Shown: positions 45,222-54,533, counted from the stretch's first letter. The stretch is 64,000 bases of DNA from Pseudomonas guariconensis (GCF_024127895.1 NZ_JAMYBK010000020.1:30313-94312), one strand, 5' to 3'. Made by a program: numbers and translations. Notes: generated by a model not told the origin, from the sequence alone.

Positions 45222-46033
45222 TGCGCATCCTTTGCTGCCTGTTGTCGCTGCTGTCCTTCGCTGCGTTGGCCGACAGTGGCCCACGGGTGGTCAGCCTGGC
45301 GCCTTCGATGACCGAGATCGTTACCGAACTGCAGGCCGACGACCTGCTGGTAGGCGTGCTCGACGGCGGCGAGCGGCCGGCAGCGCTGGCTGGCTTGCCT
45401 TCGGTGGGGCGCCACGGCCAACTCGACATGGAGCGTTTGCTCAGCCTCGAACCCGACCTGCTGTTGCTGTGGCCCGACAGTGTGGCGCCGGCCCAGCGCG
45501 ACCAGCTCAAGCGCCTGGGCATCGCTACGTTCGTCGGCCAACCCCACGACCTCGACCAGCTCGTCGAGCAGATCGAGGCCATCGCCGTGCGCCTGGGGCG
45601 CAAGGCGCAAGGCCAGGCTTACGCGGCCTCCCTGCGCGAACGCCTGCGGGAGCTGCGTGAGCGCTACCACCGCGAACAGCCATTGCAGGTCTTCTACCAG
45701 GTCTGGGACAGGCCGCTTTACACCCTCGGCGGCCAGCAGATCGTCAGCGATGCCCTGCGCGTGTGCGGTGCGCGCAATGTATTCGAGGACCTGCGCCAGC
45801 CGGCGCCGCAGGTCAGCGTGGAGTCGGTGTTGCTGCGCGACCCGCAGGTGATCCTGGCCGGCGACCCGGCGCAGTTGGGCAGTTGGAAGGCCTGGCCGCG
45901 GTTGCGTGCCGTGGCCGACGGTCATCTGCTGGTGGTGCCGGACAAGGGCCTGGAGCGGCCCAGCGGCCAGATGATCGAAGCCACGGCACGCCTGTGCGCG
46001 CTGCTGGCGGCTAGAGCGCCGGCGTCCAGGTGA
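45221..46033 (+). CDS. btuF: Periplasmic cobalamin-binding protein (BtuF-like)
   Basis: The 270-residue precursor has a signal peptide (MRILCCLLSLLSFAALA, about residues 1-17). The two-lobed fold of helical-backbone binding proteins follows, with VVSLAPSMTEIVTELQADDLLVGV and a central long helix. BtuF receives vitamin B12 from BtuB and passes it to BtuCD, which are not in this window. The gene converges on btuB and overlaps its 3' end by 23 bases, which supports a B12 rather than siderophore ligand. Confidence 0.85.
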   Translation: MRILCCLLSLLSFAALADSGPRVVSLAPSMTEIVTELQADDLLVGVLDGGERPAALAGLPSVGRHGQLDMERLLSLEPDLLLLWPDSVAPAQRDQLKRLGIATFVGQPHDLDQLVEQIEAIAVRLGRKAQGQAYAASLRERLRELRERYHREQPLQVFYQVWDRPLYTLGGQQIVSDALRVCGARNVFEDLRQPAPQVSVESVLLRDPQVILAGDPAQLGSWKAWPRLRAVADGHLLVVPDKGLERPSGQMIEATARLCALLAARAPASR

Positions 46034-47891
46034 CGCTCAGCAACCAGGTAAGGCCTTCCTCGCGGTAGCCGTAGCTGGCGTTGTCGTAGCTGTACAGGGC
46101 GCGGCTGTAGGTTTTGTCCAGCAGGTTGTCGAGCTTCATCTCAAGCTTCAGTTCTTCGCTCGCCTTCCAGCTGCCGCGCAGGCCAAGCAGACCGTAGCCG
46201 CCGAGCGCGTTGCGATTGGCTTCGTCGTCGTAGCTGCTGCTGACGGCCTGCCAACTGGCCCCCACGCCGAACCGCTCGAACTGGCGGTCCAGGTCCAGGC
46301 TCAGGGTGCGTCGGGCCCGACGGGCGAGGGTATGGCCGGTGTCGCGGTCGCGCGGGTCGACCAGGGCCAGGCCCAGGCGGGACTGCCAGCCGGCCCACTC
46401 CTGGCTCAGGGCCATCTCCAGGCCGTTGATGCGCGCCGAGGCCACGTTACGTGGGATCGAGCCTTCGCCGAAGATGATGGCGTCACGCAGGTCGGTGCGG
46501 TACAGCGAGGTCTCCAGGCGGGTGCTGGCGCCGATGCGGCTGCGCCATTGCAACTCGTAGCTCCTGGAGCGCTCTGGGTCCAGGTTCGGGTTGCTGAACA
46601 TCGGGTAGTACAGGTCGTTGAAGGTTGGTGCGCGGAAGCCTTCGCTGTACGACAACAACACATCGTTGTTGGCGTTCAACGGCACGCTGAGGCTGCCGCT
46701 CCAGGTGGTCTGGCCGCCGAACTGCTGGTTCTGGTCGCGGCGCACGCCCAACTCGGTGGAGAAGTGTTCGCCGCTGAAGCGGTGCTGGAGGAAGGCTGCG
46801 CGATTCCAGCGGCTGTCCTCGGCGAAGTCGGTGCTGCCATGCACGCGGTCCTGGTACCAGTCGGCGCCCACCAGCAGGTGGTGTTGTTCGTTCAGCGTCA
46901 GGTCGTTCTGCCAGGTCGCCTGGTCGCGGTAGGTATTGAATACGCTGCCTTCGTCGCTGAGCTTGTCGCGCTTCTTGTCGCGGTTTTCGCCATGACTCAG
47001 CTCCAGGCGCGACGTCCAGGCGTCGGTGAGCCGGGCGTCGAGGTAGGTGCCCAGGCTGCTGACGGTGAAGTCGGTGTAGGGCGCCTGCCCAAAGCTTTCG
47101 AAGGTGGTCGGGTCGAAGCGTCCGAACGGGTTGTCGTATTCGCTGCGGCCACGGCTGTCGAGCAGGTTCAGCCCCGCCTCGAAGCGCTCGCCGAAGCTGT
47201 GGCTCAGGCTCAGGTTGAACGACTTGTTGCGATAGGCGTCATGGTCACCATCGCTGGCGAAGGAGGGGCCGGTCGAGTCGATGCCGGCGGTTTCGTCCAG
47301 GCTGGCGCCGAGGTTGAAGCGGGTCTGGCCATCGCCACCGGACAGCCCCAGGCTGCGCTGGAAGGTCTGGTGGCTGCCCGCCGCCAGGCGCAGGCGTGGC
47401 TGCAGGCCGGCAGCATTGCCACGACGGGTGAAGATCTGGATGACCCCACCAATGGCATCGCTGCCATAGACCGCCGAGCGCGAGCCGCGCAGCACTTCGA
47501 CCCGTTCGATCTGGTCGATGTCGAGAAACTGCAGGCCGCTGTCGCCGGAGGTGGCATTGGCGATGCGCACGCCATCGACCAGCACCAGGCTCTGGGCCGA
47601 CTTGGTGCCCCGGATGAAGATGCCTGGCAGGCTGCCACGCCCGCCTGTGGGCGCGACCTGCACGCCAGGGACGCGGGTCAGCAGGTCGGTGACGCTGGAC
47701 GGTTGCAGGCGGTCGATGTCGGTACGGGTGAACACCGTGTTGGCAGCGCTGGTGGCGCTGCGCGACTCCACCTGGCGGCTGGCGCTGATCAGCACGTCGG
47801 GCAGCTTGAGGGCGTCGTCGCGGTCGGGTTCGGCGGCCAGCAGGGTGCTGGGGAGGCAGAGCAGGGCGGTGGTGAGGGCTGGGATCTTCAT
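46011..47891 (-). CDS. btuB: TonB-dependent vitamin B12 receptor (BtuB-like)
   Basis: The 626-residue precursor has a signal peptide (about 1-19), a TonB box-like segment (LPDVLISASRQ), and a plug domain (about 40-150, with RVPGVQV and GTKSAQSLVLVDGVRIANA). A 22-stranded barrel ends in TWLLSVTWTPAL. The size matches BtuB (about 614). The start ATG 47889-47891 is favoured over one four codons earlier because GGAA precedes it. No cobalamin riboswitch is apparent upstream; a REP pair fills that gap. Confidence 0.88.
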   Translation of the reverse strand: MKIPALTTALLCLPSTLLAAEPDRDDALKLPDVLISASRQVESRSATSAANTVFTRTDIDRLQPSSVTDLLTRVPGVQVAPTGGRGSLPGIFIRGTKSAQSLVLVDGVRIANATSGDSGLQFLDIDQIERVEVLRGSRSAVYGSDAIGGVIQIFTRRGNAAGLQPRLRLAAGSHQTFQRSLGLSGGDGQTRFNLGASLDETAGIDSTGPSFASDGDHDAYRNKSFNLSLSHSFGERFEAGLNLLDSRGRSEYDNPFGRFDPTTFESFGQAPYTDFTVSSLGTYLDARLTDAWTSRLELSHGENRDKKRDKLSDEGSVFNTYRDQATWQNDLTLNEQHHLLVGADWYQDRVHGSTDFAEDSRWNRAAFLQHRFSGEHFSTELGVRRDQNQQFGGQTTWSGSLSVPLNANNDVLLSYSEGFRAPTFNDLYYPMFSNPNLDPERSRSYELQWRSRIGASTRLETSLYRTDLRDAIIFGEGSIPRNVASARINGLEMALSQEWAGWQSRLGLALVDPRDRDTGHTLARRARRTLSLDLDRQFERFGVGASWQAVSSSYDDEANRNALGGYGLLGLRGSWKASEELKLEMKLDNLLDKTYSRALYSYDNASYGYREEGLTWLLSVTWTPAL

Positions 47892-47907
47892 TGGCAGTTC
47901 CATCGCA

Positions 47908-48005
47908 TTCGCGGGCAAGCCCGCTCCCACAGAGAGCGTGTCGATTTCAGCGTTGCGCTGTACCTGTGGAAGCGGGCTTGCCCGCGAAGGGCTGCAAGGC
48001 AGCCC
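47908..48005. repeat. Inverted REP pair plus GGGCTGC hairpin between dxs and btuB
   Basis: Two 25-bp REP units at 47908-47932 and 47964-47988 are inverted copies with one mismatch. Each contains a GCGGGC/GCCCGC hairpin. The element is followed by GGGCTGC-AAG-GCAGCCC at 47989-48005. It fills nearly the whole gap between two same-strand genes. Confidence 0.8.
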
Positions 48006-48016
48006 CTTGGATTTAC

Positions 48017-49912
48017 TTACAGGCCGAGCTTGTCCATCCGGGCGCGTACCGACGCTTCGATACCCGCGGCATCCAGCCCGCATTCGGCCAGCATCTGCGC
48101 CGGCTTGGCGTGTTCCACATAGATATCCGGCAGCCCCAGGTGCAGCAGCGGCTTGAGCACTGCCTCGCGGGCCAGGAACTCGCCCACCGCGGCACCGGCG
48201 CCACCCATGATGGCGTTTTCCTCGATGGTCACCAGCAACTCATGGCTGGCGGCCAGCTCGAGCACCAGGGCCTCGTCCAGTGGTTTGACGAAGCGCATGT
48301 CGACCACGGTGGCGTCGATGCCTTCGGCCACTTTCATGGCATCGGCCAGTTGCACGCCGAATACCAGCAGGGCGACCTTGCCGCCTTGGCGGCGCACCAC
48401 GCCCTTGCCGATTTCCAGCGGCTCCAGGTCGCCGCTGATCGGCGCGTTGGGGCCGGTGCCGCGTGGGTAGCGCACAGCAGCGGGGCCGTTGTACAGGTGG
48501 CCGGTGCTGAGCATCTTGCGCAGCTCGTTCTCGTCGCTAGGGGTCATCACCAGCATGCCGGGGATGCAGCGCAGGTACGAAAGATCGAAGCTGCCGGCAT
48601 GGGTCGGGCCGTCCTCGCCGACCAGGCCGGCCCGGTCGATGGCGAACAGCACGTCGAGGTTCTGCACCGCCACGTCGTGGATCAACTGGTCGTAGGCGCG
48701 CTGGAGGAAGGTCGAGTAGATCGCCACCACCGGCTTGGCGCCTTCGCAGGCCATGCCCGCGGCGAGCGTGACCGCGTGCTGTTCGGCGATGGCCACGTCG
48801 AAGTAGCGTTGCGGGTAGCGTTCGCTGAAGGCCACCAGGTCCGAGCCTTCCTTCATCGCCGGGGTGATGCCCACCAAGCGGTTGTCGGCGGCGGCCATGT
48901 CGCACAGCCATTGGCCGAACACGGCGGAATACTTCGGGCCGCTGGTTTTCTTCGGCGCGGCCGGTTTGTCGGCGGGCTCGAGCTTGGTGATGGCGTGGTA
49001 GCCGATCGGGTCCACTTCGGCGGGGGCGAAGCCCTTGCCCTTCTTGGTCACCACATGCAGGAACTGCGGCCCCTTGAGGTCGCGCATGTTGCGCAGGGTG
49101 GCGATCAGCGTCGGCAGGTCGTGGCCGTCGATCGGGCCGATATAGTTCCAGCCCAGTTCCTCGAACAGGGTGCCGGGTACCAGCATGCCCTTGGCGTATT
49201 CCTCGGTGCGACGGGCGATTTCCCAGGCGCCGGGCAGGCGCGACAGGACCTTCTTGCTGCCCTCGCGCATGCTCGCGTAGGTACGGCTGGAGAGGATCTT
49301 GGCCAGGTAGTTGGACAGCCCGCCGACGTTGCGCGAGATCGACATGTCGTTGTCGTTGAGGATCACCAGCATGTCGGCATCGACTTCCTGGGCGTGGTTC
49401 AGCGCCTCGAAGGCCATGCCGGCGGTCAGGGCGCCGTCGCCGATCACCGCGATCGACTTGCGCGGGTCGTTCTGCAGGCGGGCGGCGATGGCCATGCCCA
49501 GGGCGGCGCTGATCGAGGTGCTGGAGTGCCCGACGCCGAAGGTGTCGTACTCGCTCTCGCTACGCCGCGGGAAGGCGGCGATGCCGTCCTTCTGGCGCAG
49601 GCTGAGCATGCGCTGGCGGCGACCGGTGAGGATCTTGTGCGGGTAGGCCTGGTGGCCGACGTCCCATACCAGACGGTCTTCGGGTGTGTCGAAGACGTAG
49701 TGCAGGGCGATCGTCAGTTCGATGACGCCGAGGCCTGCACCGAAATGCCCACCGGTCTGCCCAACGGTGTAGAGCAGCTCCTGGCGCAGCTCGTCGGCCA
49801 GGGTCTCCAGGTCGGCTTCGGCCAGCCGGCGCAGGCCGGCGGGCGTGTCGGCGCGGTCCAGCAACGGCGTGACCGGGCGTTCGCGGGGGATCTCTTGAAA
49901 CGTCGTGGGCAT
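48017..49912 (-). CDS. dxs: 1-deoxy-D-xylulose-5-phosphate synthase
   Basis: Dxs condenses pyruvate and glyceraldehyde-3-phosphate with thiamine diphosphate, the first step of the MEP isoprenoid pathway. The 631-residue protein has the ThDP/Mg motif VIGDGALTAGMAFEALN with the distal asparagine, HVGHSSTSISAALG, the transketolase middle domain (from about 320, EQHAVTLAAGMA) and the C-terminal regulatory domain. The start was set at ATG 49910-49912 (MPTTFQEIPRERP), the family start. Confidence 0.96.
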   Translation of the reverse strand: MPTTFQEIPRERPVTPLLDRADTPAGLRRLAEADLETLADELRQELLYTVGQTGGHFGAGLGVIELTIALHYVFDTPEDRLVWDVGHQAYPHKILTGRRQRMLSLRQKDGIAAFPRRSESEYDTFGVGHSSTSISAALGMAIAARLQNDPRKSIAVIGDGALTAGMAFEALNHAQEVDADMLVILNDNDMSISRNVGGLSNYLAKILSSRTYASMREGSKKVLSRLPGAWEIARRTEEYAKGMLVPGTLFEELGWNYIGPIDGHDLPTLIATLRNMRDLKGPQFLHVVTKKGKGFAPAEVDPIGYHAITKLEPADKPAAPKKTSGPKYSAVFGQWLCDMAAADNRLVGITPAMKEGSDLVAFSERYPQRYFDVAIAEQHAVTLAAGMACEGAKPVVAIYSTFLQRAYDQLIHDVAVQNLDVLFAIDRAGLVGEDGPTHAGSFDLSYLRCIPGMLVMTPSDENELRKMLSTGHLYNGPAAVRYPRGTGPNAPISGDLEPLEIGKGVVRRQGGKVALLVFGVQLADAMKVAEGIDATVVDMRFVKPLDEALVLELAASHELLVTIEENAIMGGAGAAVGEFLAREAVLKPLLHLGLPDIYVEHAKPAQMLAECGLDAAGIEASVRARMDKLGL

Positions 49913-50087
49913 CAGGCGAGTCGTTATAGGTGTGAAGACGCGGCAGTTTACCCCATTGTGGGAAAAGCTGCCCATTCAACCACGGGGTGTACGGACCTTG
50001 GGGGCGTGGGACTGCTCCAATGCCGCTTGGTCAGGTGGTCCCTTGTCGTTCTGGGGCGCGAAGCGGCCCCGTACACAGGCTCAGGGC

Positions 50088-50975
50088 TTAATGGCGGCGC
50101 TCGACGATATAGCGGGCCAGCGCACGCAGGGGCTCGGCATTTTCACCGAAACCCTCCAGGGCCCCCAGGGCCTGGTCGCGCAGCTCTATCGCATAGGCCT
50201 TGGCCGCCTCGAGGCCGAGCAGGGCCGGGTAGGTGGGTTTGTCGCGGGCGATATCGGCGCCCTGGCGCTTGCCCAGCGTGGCGGTATCGCTTTCCACGTC
50301 GAGAATGTCGTCCTGCACCTGGAAGGCCAGGCCGATGGCCCGGGCATAGGCCTGCAGGGCGTCGAGCTGCGCCTGGCTGGCCCGGCCGCTGGCCAGGGCG
50401 CCGAGGCATACGCTGGCCTCGATCAAGGCGCCGGTCTTGTGCCGGTGCATGTATTCCAGGGCCTGCTGGTCGAGTTTCAGCCCCACCGAACCGAGGTCGA
50501 TGGCCTGGCCGCCGACCATGCCGGCGGGGCCGGCGGCCTTGGCCAGGGCCTGGACCATGGCCAGGCGGATGGCATCGGGCTGCGGGCTCAGGCGCGGATC
50601 GAGCAGGGCATCGAATGCCAGGCTCTGCAGGCCGTCGCCGGCGAGGATGGCGCAGGCTTCGTCGAAGGCCTTGTGGGTGGTCGGCTGGCCGCGACGCAGG
50701 TCGTCGTCGTCCATCGCCGGCAGGTCGTCATGGACCAGCGAGTAGGCATGGATCAGCTCGACGGCGCAGGCTGCGCCATTGGCCTGTTCGGCCGGGGCGC
50801 CGAAGGCTTCGCAGGCGGCGTAGGCCAACAGGGGGCGCACGCGTTTGCCGCCGTTCATCACGCTGTAGCGCATGGCCGCGTAGAGCCGCTGCAGCTCGGG
50901 CGAAGGCGCCTCGAACAGGGGGGCCAGGGCAGCGTCGACACGGGCCTGGCAACTGGCCTGGTAGGCGGCGATCAT
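50088..50975 (-). CDS. ispA: (2E,6E)-farnesyl diphosphate synthase
   Basis: IspA makes farnesyl diphosphate from IPP and DMAPP. The 295-residue protein has the first Asp-rich motif DDLPAMD (83-89), the second DDILD, and NGGKRVRPLL (41-50). The ATG overlaps the xseB stop by four bases. Order xseB-ispA-dxs on one strand is the classical arrangement. Confidence 0.96.
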   Translation of the reverse strand: MIAAYQASCQARVDAALAPLFEAPSPELQRLYAAMRYSVMNGGKRVRPLLAYAACEAFGAPAEQANGAACAVELIHAYSLVHDDLPAMDDDDLRRGQPTTHKAFDEACAILAGDGLQSLAFDALLDPRLSPQPDAIRLAMVQALAKAAGPAGMVGGQAIDLGSVGLKLDQQALEYMHRHKTGALIEASVCLGALASGRASQAQLDALQAYARAIGLAFQVQDDILDVESDTATLGKRQGADIARDKPTYPALLGLEAAKAYAIELRDQALGALEGFGENAEPLRALARYIVERRH

Positions 50976-51214
50976 GCTTCCGGCTCCGCGTCGAAGGGCT
51001 GGGCGGCCAGTTCGCCGTCGCGTTCGAGCAGGATCTGCACCTTCTGCTCGGCCTGGGCCAGGGCGCCCTGGCAGTCACGGGTCAGGGCGATGCCTTGCTC
51101 GAAGGCGGCCAGCGACTCTTCCAGCGACAGCTCGCCGTTCTCCAGGCGCTCGACCAGGGCTTGCAGGTCGGCGAGGGATTGCTCGAAATCGATGGAGGCT
51201 TTTTTGCGGGCCAT
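50972..51214 (-). CDS. xseB: Exodeoxyribonuclease VII small subunit
   Basis: XseB is the small helical subunit that binds XseA to form exonuclease VII, which degrades single-stranded DNA. The 80-residue protein has the family pattern DFEQSLADLQALVERLENGELSLEESLAAFEQGI. It is the first gene of the xseB-ispA-dxs unit. Confidence 0.95.
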   Translation of the reverse strand: MARKKASIDFEQSLADLQALVERLENGELSLEESLAAFEQGIALTRDCQGALAQAEQKVQILLERDGELAAQPFDAEPEA

Positions 51215-51393
51215 GGCGACATTCTCGGTGGCATTTTGAACGGCGCGACACTAGCAGAGCGGGGCAGGGGGAGCAAATTGGCGCAGGGTATCGTTCGTCG
51301 TATTCGGGCCCATTCGCTGGCAAATGGGCCTCTTGGTGGAACAAAACGTAACTAATCGAGCAGCAGAGAACCTGTGCAGGCCGGCCTACAGGA

Positions 51394-52044
51394 TCAGGCA
51401 GGCATCGCCTCGGGCGCCAGCATCGCCTCGCGGTAGCGGGCCAGTTCCTCGATGGTCAGTACCGGCAGGTTGTACTGGCGGGCATACACCGTCACCTGTT
51501 CGCCGCGGGCCATGCTGCCATCGGGGTTCATCAGCTCGCAGAGCACCGCTGCCGGGCGCAGGCCGGCCAGGCGTGCCAGGTCCACCGAGCCTTCGGTGTG
51601 GCCACGGCGTGTCAGCACGCCGCCGTTGCGGGCGCGCAGCGGGAACACATGCCCGGGGCTGACGATATGACGTTGCTCTGCGGTCGAGCGCAGGGCCGCT
51701 TCGATGGTGGTGATGCGGTCCTGGGCTGAAACGCCGGTGCTGACCCCTTCGGCCGCCTCGATGCTGACGGTGAAGCCGGTACCATGGCGGGCCTGGTTGT
51801 TCTGCACCATGGGCGCCAGTTGCAAGGCATCGACGGTGGCTTCGTCCAGGCACAGGCAGACGATGCCGCTGCAGTCGCGGATCATCATGGCCATGGTCTG
51901 CAGCGAGAGGTTCTCGGCGGCGGCGATGATGTCGGCTTCGTCCTCGCGGTCGTCATCGTCGAGCAGCAGCACGGGGCGGCCGGCCTGGAAGGCGGCGATG
52001 GCGGCGGTGACGTTGGGGAATTGCGGGTGAGGCATGGTGGACAT
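51394..52044 (-). CDS. ribB: 3,4-dihydroxy-2-butanone-4-phosphate synthase (second copy)
   Basis: This 216-residue enzyme makes the four-carbon riboflavin precursor. It has DDDDREDEADII near residues 26-37, GTGFTVSIEAAEG and GHTEGSVDLARLAG, all as in RibB. It duplicates the activity of the RibBA N-terminal half but lies alone under an FMN riboswitch. The ATG at 52042-52044 has GAGGAG just upstream. The 179-bp gap to xseB shows no gene. Confidence 0.94.
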   Translation of the reverse strand: MSTMPHPQFPNVTAAIAAFQAGRPVLLLDDDDREDEADIIAAAENLSLQTMAMMIRDCSGIVCLCLDEATVDALQLAPMVQNNQARHGTGFTVSIEAAEGVSTGVSAQDRITTIEAALRSTAEQRHIVSPGHVFPLRARNGGVLTRRGHTEGSVDLARLAGLRPAAVLCELMNPDGSMARGEQVTVYARQYNLPVLTIEELARYREAMLAPEAMPA

Positions 52045-52128
52045 GAAACGCTCCTCGTGAATGATCGATGAACGTCTCGGGGCGAACAAAACGCGCGCGC
52101 AGGGGCAACGGATGCACCCCGCCTGACG

Positions 52129-52260
52129 CCTTCTTTCATCCGGACTATGACCGTCGGCCCTGGAATCTCACCAGGTCTGCTGACCCCCGGCATGGCCGGG
52201 GCGCTCGCGGGCTCATCTTTCGATTTACCGCCGGTGGGGACTTTCACCCCGCCCTGAAGA
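52129..52260 (-). promoter_or_regulatory. FMN riboswitch (RFN element) before ribB
   Basis: Read on the minus strand, the segment shows the conserved RFN pieces in order: TTCAGGGCGGGG, GTGAAAGTCCCCACCGGCGG, AGCCCGCGAGCG, then a variable stem (CCCCGG...CCGGGG), GGTGAGATTCCAGGGCCGACGGT and TAGTCCGGATGAAAGAAGG (short parts quoted only). It ends 85 bases before the ribB start. FMN binding would lower ribB expression. Confidence 0.94.
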
Positions 52261-52378
52261 CCGGGCAAGCATACCCCACGCTACCACCCCACTGGCAACC
52301 CGGCGGCCTACGACCTTCGGCGGTATCATGGTGAGTGTCCCGTACAGGACACTGGCAGGCTCTTGTGGAAACGACCCC

Positions 52379-53584
52379 ATGGACATTCTCGAAGTCGCCG
52401 GCGGCAAGCCGGTCAAGTTGTGGACCGATGGCGTGCCGGTGGAAGACGACGCCCGCCGGCAACTGATGAACACGGCCAGGATGCCGTTCATCTACAAGCA
52501 CCTGGCGGTGATGCCGGACGTGCACCTGGGCAAGGGCTCGACCATCGGCAGCGTGATCCCCACCGTGGGCGCGATCATCCCGGCCGCGGTGGGTGTGGAC
52601 ATCGGCTGCGGCATGATCGCCGCGCGCACCTCGCTGCATGCCCGCGACCTGCCGGACAACCTGCATGGCCTGCGCACAGCCATCGAGCAGGCCGTGCCCC
52701 ACGGCAAGACCTTCGGCCGCCACGACCAGGGCGCCTGGGAGAACGTGCCGAAGCAGGCCGACCAGGTGTGGAGCCAGCTGGCAGGGCGCTTCAAGGGGAT
52801 CGTCGACAAGTATCCACGCCTGGAGAAGACCAACAACCGCCACCACCTGGGTACCCTGGGCGGCGGCAACCATTTCATCGAGGTCTGCCTGGATGAGGCC
52901 GACCGCGTGTGGTTCATGCTGCACAGCGGCTCGCGAGGCGTGGGCAATGCCATCGGCAACCTGTTCATCGAGCTGGCCCAGGCCGACATGCGCCAGCACC
53001 TGGGCAGCCTGCCGGACAAGGACCTGGCCTATTTCGAGGAGGGCAGCCGGCACTTCGCCGATTACGTCGAGGCCGTGGAGTGGGCACAGGATTTCGCCCG
53101 GCATAACCGCGAGCTGATGATGCAGGCGGTGGTCGCGGCCAGCCGCAAGGTGCTGGGCAGACCTTTCCAGGCCAGCCTGGAGGCAGTCAACTGCCACCAC
53201 AACTATGTGCAGCGCGAACGGCACTTTGGCCGCGAGGTGCTGGTGACGCGCAAGGGCGCGGTGTCGGCGCAGAAAGGGCAGTTGGGCATCATCCCGGGGT
53301 CGATGGGCGCCAGGAGTTTCATCGTGCGCGGGTTGGGTAACGAGCAGTCGTTCTGTTCGTGCAGCCATGGCGCGGGGCGGGTGATGAGCCGGACCAAGGC
53401 CAAGAGCCGCTTCTCCGTCGAGGACCAGCGTCGTGCCACGGCCCATGTGGAGTGCCGCAAGGACAAGGATGTGATCGATGAGATCCCCATGGCCTACAAG
53501 GACATCGATGCCGTGATGCGCGCCCAGCGGGAACTGGTGGAGGTGGTGCATACCCTACGGCAGGTGGTGTGCGTCAAAGGTTGA
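52379..53584 (+). CDS. rtcB: RNA-splicing ligase RtcB
   Basis: RtcB joins 2',3'-cyclic-phosphate or 3'-phosphate ends to 5'-OH RNA ends, using GTP and Mn2+. The 401-residue protein has GVDIGCGM (metal-binding Cys), the NNRHHLGTLGGGNHFIE motif, NCHHNYV and the catalytic-His-containing SHGAGRVMSR. The start ATG 52379 follows GGAAACG. It stands alone: no rtcA or rtcR is next to it. It diverges from the riboflavin gene. Confidence 0.94.
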   Translation: MDILEVAGGKPVKLWTDGVPVEDDARRQLMNTARMPFIYKHLAVMPDVHLGKGSTIGSVIPTVGAIIPAAVGVDIGCGMIAARTSLHARDLPDNLHGLRTAIEQAVPHGKTFGRHDQGAWENVPKQADQVWSQLAGRFKGIVDKYPRLEKTNNRHHLGTLGGGNHFIEVCLDEADRVWFMLHSGSRGVGNAIGNLFIELAQADMRQHLGSLPDKDLAYFEEGSRHFADYVEAVEWAQDFARHNRELMMQAVVAASRKVLGRPFQASLEAVNCHHNYVQRERHFGREVLVTRKGAVSAQKGQLGIIPGSMGARSFIVRGLGNEQSFCSCSHGAGRVMSRTKAKSRFSVEDQRRATAHVECRKDKDVIDEIPMAYKDIDAVMRAQRELVEVVHTLRQVVCVKG

Positions 53585-53593
53585 GGGGCAGGT

Positions 53594-53612
53594 GGGGCTG
53601 CAAAGCAGCCCC
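53594..53612. terminator. GGGGCTGC hairpin between convergent rtcB and esterase
   Basis: GGGGCTGC (53594-53601) and GCAGCCCC (53605-53612) pair with an AAA loop. It is the same stem as at 35081-35099. It lies between the two stop codons. Confidence 0.6.
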
Positions 53613-53616
53613 AGGA

Positions 53617-54513
53617 TTAGCGAGACATGGACTCGATCACCCATTGCAACGACGCCGGCAGCATCGGCCCATGCCCTAACCCTTCGAAGCGTTCGAAGCG
53701 CACTTGCAGCCCAGGCACCTTGGCCAAATCGGCACTCAGCTGGCGGGCCGGGCGCTCCACGTCGCCCTTGCTCGGGCCACGCGGCCGGGATGGCTCGTCG
53801 CCACCACGCATCAGCAGCAGGCGCGGGCGGTCATTCCCCAGGCGCTGTTGCAACCCTTCGGCCTCGCGCACGATGGCGCCGTCATGCCACCACAGCGAAG
53901 GGCTGGCCGCCGCATAGTCACTGAACTCACCGGGACGGGTGAACAGCGCATGCAGCACCGCCAGCCCACCATAGGAATGCCCCCACAGCGTCTGCCGCTC
54001 CAGGTCGATGGGCGCGACGCTGGCGACCATCGGGCGCATGCGCTGGGCCAGCAGGTCGAAGAACGCATCCACCCCACCACTGGGCAAACCGGTCAACGGG
54101 TCGCGCGGGTCGGCCTGCCCTGGCAACGCCGGGGTGTAGTCATAGGTGCGCCCGGCGCGTTCGATGCGCTGCTCGGTCTGGTAGCCCACCGCAACCAGCA
54201 GCGGCGCCTGGCCGGCAGCGAGCCTGTCCAACTGCATGGCGCCCAGGGCACCCAGCGCGGCATTGCCGTCGAGCATCCACAGCACTGGATACCCGCCCGC
54301 AGGTGCCGGGCGGTCGGGCTTGCCGATCCACAACCGGTAGTGCCGCTTGCCGTCGAGCGAATCCAGGTCGAGGTGGCTGAAGCGATAGGCGAGGTCCTGG
54401 CGCTGCAGCACGCTGGTGTCCATCTTCTGCTCGCGCTCCGGCTGCGCCACGGCAGCAGGCGACAGGGCCGCGAGGGCCAGCGCCAAGGCCAGGGGCAGGG
54501 TCATGTTGCTCAT
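53617..54513 (-). CDS. pfeE: Periplasmic siderophore esterase (PfeE/IroE-like)
   Basis: The 298-residue precursor has a signal peptide (about 1-23) and an alpha/beta-hydrolase fold of the esterase D group, with the nucleophile Ser180 in GHSYGG and a C-terminal His in GLGHG. Its position next to a catecholate receptor suggests that it hydrolyses ferric enterobactin in the periplasm to release iron, as PfeE does in P. aeruginosa. The gene is 20 bases downstream of the receptor, so they are co-transcribed. Confidence 0.87.
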   Translation of the reverse strand: MSNMTLPLALALALAALSPAAVAQPEREQKMDTSVLQRQDLAYRFSHLDLDSLDGKRHYRLWIGKPDRPAPAGGYPVLWMLDGNAALGALGAMQLDRLAAGQAPLLVAVGYQTEQRIERAGRTYDYTPALPGQADPRDPLTGLPSGGVDAFFDLLAQRMRPMVASVAPIDLERQTLWGHSYGGLAVLHALFTRPGEFSDYAAASPSLWWHDGAIVREAEGLQQRLGNDRPRLLLMRGGDEPSRPRGPSKGDVERPARQLSADLAKVPGLQVRFERFEGLGHGPMLPASLQWVIESMSR

Positions 54514-54533
54514 CGGGCGATCTCGTCGTGGGT

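Noticed and set aside
46332..48122. A 596-codon open frame antisense to btuB
   Set aside because: It is a mirrored frame of the receptor gene and has no recognisable motif; it also crosses the REP pair.
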